A stretch of 8,191 bases of DNA from positions 1 to 8,191 of the forward strand of contig CAMPGU010000183.1 of the NCBI GenBank assembly GCA_946885645.1, written 5' to 3'. The stretch is from an uncultured Haloferula sp. Lineage in GTDB: Bacteria; Verrucomicrobiota; Verrucomicrobiae; Verrucomicrobiales; Akkermansiaceae. Both the position numbers and the translations under genes were made by a program. This document shows positions 5,976 through 8,191 of this stretch, one piece after another (position 1 is the first letter of the stretch; each line of letters starts with the position of its first letter). Below the pieces are notes generated by a model. It was not told the origin of the DNA. It ran no database searches and was given only the letters and a program-made list of their open reading frames with translations.

Positions 5976-8191
5976 ATGAAATCCGCTCTCCTTTCCCTGC
6001 TCTGCCTGAGTTCCCTTTGCCTCGCGGACGATACTGCCTGGCCGCCGGCGGCCCCCGAAGCCAAGCCGTGGACGCGCTGGTGGTGGCTCGGCAGCGGTGT
6101 GGACGCGAAGAATATCACCCGCGAATTGGAGGCCTTCGCCCGCGCAGGCATCGGCGGCGTGGAGATCTGCCCGATCTACGGCGCGAAAGGCTACGAAGAC
6201 CGGGACCTGGAATTTCTTTCGAAGGAGTGGATGGACGCCTATGCCCATGCCGCGAAGGAGGCGGCCCGGCTCGGGATAGGATTGGATCTCACCACCGGTA
6301 CTGGCTGGCCATTCGGCGGACCACGGGTGGAGGAAGACACCGCTTCCGCCTCGCTGGCAAACGTGGAGGCCGAGGCAACGGGCGGAAAGGCTGTCTCGCT
6401 GGTCTTGCCCAAGGGCACGGTGCAAGCGCTTTCGGCATGGCCGGAGAAGGGCGATCCCCTTGACCTGCGCTCCCAGGTGAAAGACGGCCGTCTTTCATGG
6501 ACGCCCCCTGCGGGGACGTGGCGCATCCACGGAATCGTCGCCAAACACGGCATACAAAAGGTGAAACGAGCGGCTCCCGGCGGCGCGGGCTGGGTGCTCG
6601 ATCCTTTTTCCAGCAGGGCCATGAGCCGCTATCTGGAGCCCTTCGCCAACGCGATCGACGGGGCCGGAGCGCCGGAACCGCGCGCCCATTTCCACGATTC
6701 CTTCGAGTACTACGGAGCCGCATGGACGGAGGAGCTGCTTCCGCGCTTCCGCGAGCTGCGCGGCTATGACCTCGCCAGCCACCTCCCCGCCTTCCACGGC
6801 AGGGGTGACCCGGAGACCGTCGCCCGGGTCCGCGCCGACTATCGCGAGACGATGAGCGAACTCCACCGCGAGTATCTAGGGCGCTGGCACGAATGGGCGA
6901 ACGAGCGCGGGAGCCTCACGCGGAACCAGGCCCACGGTTCCCCCGGGAGTCTGCTGGACCACTACGCGGTCGCCGATATCCCGGAGACGGAGATTTTCCG
7001 GCACGTGGATGATGGGCAATTGCCGATGCTGCAGTTCGCCTCTTCCGCCGCACACGTCACGGGAAAGAAGCTGGTATCCGCGGAAACCTTCACCTGGCTG
7101 GGCGAGCACTTTCAGGTCACCCCGGCACAGCTCAAGGAAGCCGCCGACTTCGTGTGGCTGGGCGGGGTGAATCATATCTTCTTCCACGGCATTCCCTACA
7201 CGCCGGAGGATGCGGCGTGGCCGGGCTGGCTCTTCTACGCCTCCACCCACATGGGCCCGAACGGCGGGCTCTGGCGGGACCTCCCGGCCTTCAACGCCTA
7301 CATCGCCCGGGTACAATCGGTGCTACAATCCGGCGCGCCCGATAACCAGCATCTGATCTACTTCCCGATGCACGACCTGTGGCACGATGGTGCCGAAGGA
7401 CTGCCGCTCTTCACGGTGCACAATCAGGAGAAGTGGCTGCATGCCTCGCCCGCATGGGAGCTCGCGAGAGGCTTTGACAAGGCGGGCATCCCCTATGACT
7501 TCGTTTCCGATCGAATGCTTCGTTCGATGGCACGCGGCGAAGACGGGATCACTGGTGCGCACAAATCGATCGTCGTTCCGCGAACGCGCTATATGCCGCC
7601 GGAAACCCTGGAGCATCTCTTGAAGCTCGCCGCCGGAGGAAGCGTCGTGATCTTCACCGGATCACTTCCCGCGGACGTTCCGGGCTTCGCGAATCTCGAA
7701 GAGCGTAGGAAGTCTCTCGCCCGGATGGCCGAACCTTTCACAGGTCGCACCGGAACGATCCCCCACGGAAAGGGAGCCATCCGGATCACGGACAACGCCC
7801 AGGAGTATCTCCGCAGCCTCGCAGGAAGCGGAGAGCCCTTGGCCGCGAAGGATCTCTCCTTCATCCGCCGGAAGCATGAGGATGGCTGGAGCTATTTCAT
7901 CGTGAATCGATCGGGCAAGCCCTTCGACGAAGTCGTCGGGCTAGCGACCCCGCTTCAGTCCGCCGTGATGTTCAATCCTTGGACCGGCCGCAGCGGAGTG
8001 GTTAACGTGGAAGACCAGCCTCGCGGTAAAGTCCGGCTCGTCCTCGCCGCTGGCGAATCCCGTATCCTACGCACTTACTCAGGGCGTATTGCCCGGGGCG
8101 CTGCATGGAAGGATCCCGAACCGGTAGGCGACGCGATCGACCTGACGGGCACCTGGCGGGTGAGCTTCCTAGAGGGCGGCCCCTCCCTTCC
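5976..8191 (+). CDS. Alpha-L-rhamnosidase, glycoside hydrolase family 106 (GH106), 3' end outside window
   Basis: Exo-acting glycosidase that releases L-rhamnose, here probably from rhamnogalacturonan fragments made by the upstream PL4 enzyme. The frame is open from the ATG at 5976 to the window end: 738 codons with no stop, so the C-terminus is missing. Residues 1-17 form a signal peptide ending LCLA. GH106 hallmarks follow in order: WTRWWWLGSG (32-41), LGIGLDLTTGTGWPFGG (99-115), DSFEYYGAAWTEELLPRF (241-258), RGYDL (262-266), RNQAHGSP then ADIPETE (316-339), SAETFTWLG (368-376) and GGVNHIFFHGIPY (396-408). Glu244, Glu337, Glu339 and Glu370 are candidate active-site acids. Residues about 450-585 resemble the middle alpha/beta domain of the family. 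IDLTGTWRVSF (721-731) begins the C-terminal galactose-binding-like sandwich, so a few hundred residues probably remain beyond the edge. It starts 8 bases after the pectate lyase stop, without a visible Shine-Dalgarno. Confidence 0.92.
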   Translation, partial: MKSALLSLLCLSSLCLADDTAWPPAAPEAKPWTRWWWLGSGVDAKNITRELEAFARAGIGGVEICPIYGAKGYEDRDLEFLSKEWMDAYAHAAKEAARLGIGLDLTTGTGWPFGGPRVEEDTASASLANVEAEATGGKAVSLVLPKGTVQALSAWPEKGDPLDLRSQVKDGRLSWTPPAGTWRIHGIVAKHGIQKVKRAAPGGAGWVLDPFSSRAMSRYLEPFANAIDGAGAPEPRAHFHDSFEYYGAAWTEELLPRFRELRGYDLASHLPAFHGRGDPETVARVRADYRETMSELHREYLGRWHEWANERGSLTRNQAHGSPGSLLDHYAVADIPETEIFRHVDDGQLPMLQFASSAAHVTGKKLVSAETFTWLGEHFQVTPAQLKEAADFVWLGGVNHIFFHGIPYTPEDAAWPGWLFYASTHMGPNGGLWRDLPAFNAYIARVQSVLQSGAPDNQHLIYFPMHDLWHDGAEGLPLFTVHNQEKWLHASPAWELARGFDKAGIPYDFVSDRMLRSMARGEDGITGAHKSIVVPRTRYMPPETLEHLLKLAAGGSVVIFTGSLPADVPGFANLEERRKSLARMAEPFTGRTGTIPHGKGAIRITDNAQEYLRSLAGSGEPLAAKDLSFIRRKHEDGWSYFIVNRSGKPFDEVVGLATPLQSAVMFNPWTGRSGVVNVEDQPRGKVRLVLAAGESRILRTYSGRIARGAAWKDPEPVGDAIDLTGTWRVSFLEGGPSL

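Noticed and set aside
6017..6463. Several open frames of 60-148 codons on both strands between 5904 and 7877.
   Set aside because: All lie inside the continuous GH106 frame, which carries the family motifs from 5976 to the window end without a stop.

Overview
The window is GC-rich and densely coding, with two genes on the minus strand at the left and three on the plus strand at the right, arranged divergently around a short intergenic region near 2812-2936. The organism is most likely a heterotrophic bacterium of the Verrucomicrobiota (Luteolibacter/Haloferula-like). This is inference from four things: GC-rich codon use, a type IIA topoisomerase A subunit resembling the Bacteroidetes/Verrucomicrobia ParC form, start codons with no Shine-Dalgarno sequence, and a set of secreted pectin-degrading enzymes with no SusC/SusD genes in view. 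No 16S rRNA or other marker is present to confirm it.

Left block, minus strand. Positions 1-774 hold the N-terminal 258 codons of a membrane sensor histidine kinase of the HisKA_3 (NarX/DegS/LiaS-like) class; its ATPase domain lies beyond the left edge. Positions 832-2811 hold a complete ParC/GyrA-like topoisomerase subunit of 659 residues with the catalytic tyrosine, a short C-terminal domain and no adjacent parE. The two genes are 57 bases apart and may be co-transcribed.

Right block, plus strand. Three genes with gaps of 25 and 8 bases look like one operon. They encode a family 4 rhamnogalacturonan lyase (about 2937-4865), a family 1 pectate lyase (4891-5967) and a family 106 alpha-L-rhamnosidase (5976 to beyond the right edge). 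Each begins with a predicted Sec signal peptide. Together they would attack pectin outside the cytoplasm: the PL1 enzyme cuts homogalacturonan, the PL4 enzyme cuts the rhamnogalacturonan-I backbone, and the GH106 enzyme removes rhamnose from the fragments. The GH106 gene is open to the window end, with 738 codons visible and no stop.

No tRNA, rRNA, CRISPR array, insertion sequence or convincing Rho-independent terminator was seen. Nothing here is clearly a previously undescribed system. The most useful second looks are the compact rhamnogalacturonan operon, the unusual residues in the pectate lyase and topoisomerase, and the start and promoter region of the operon.
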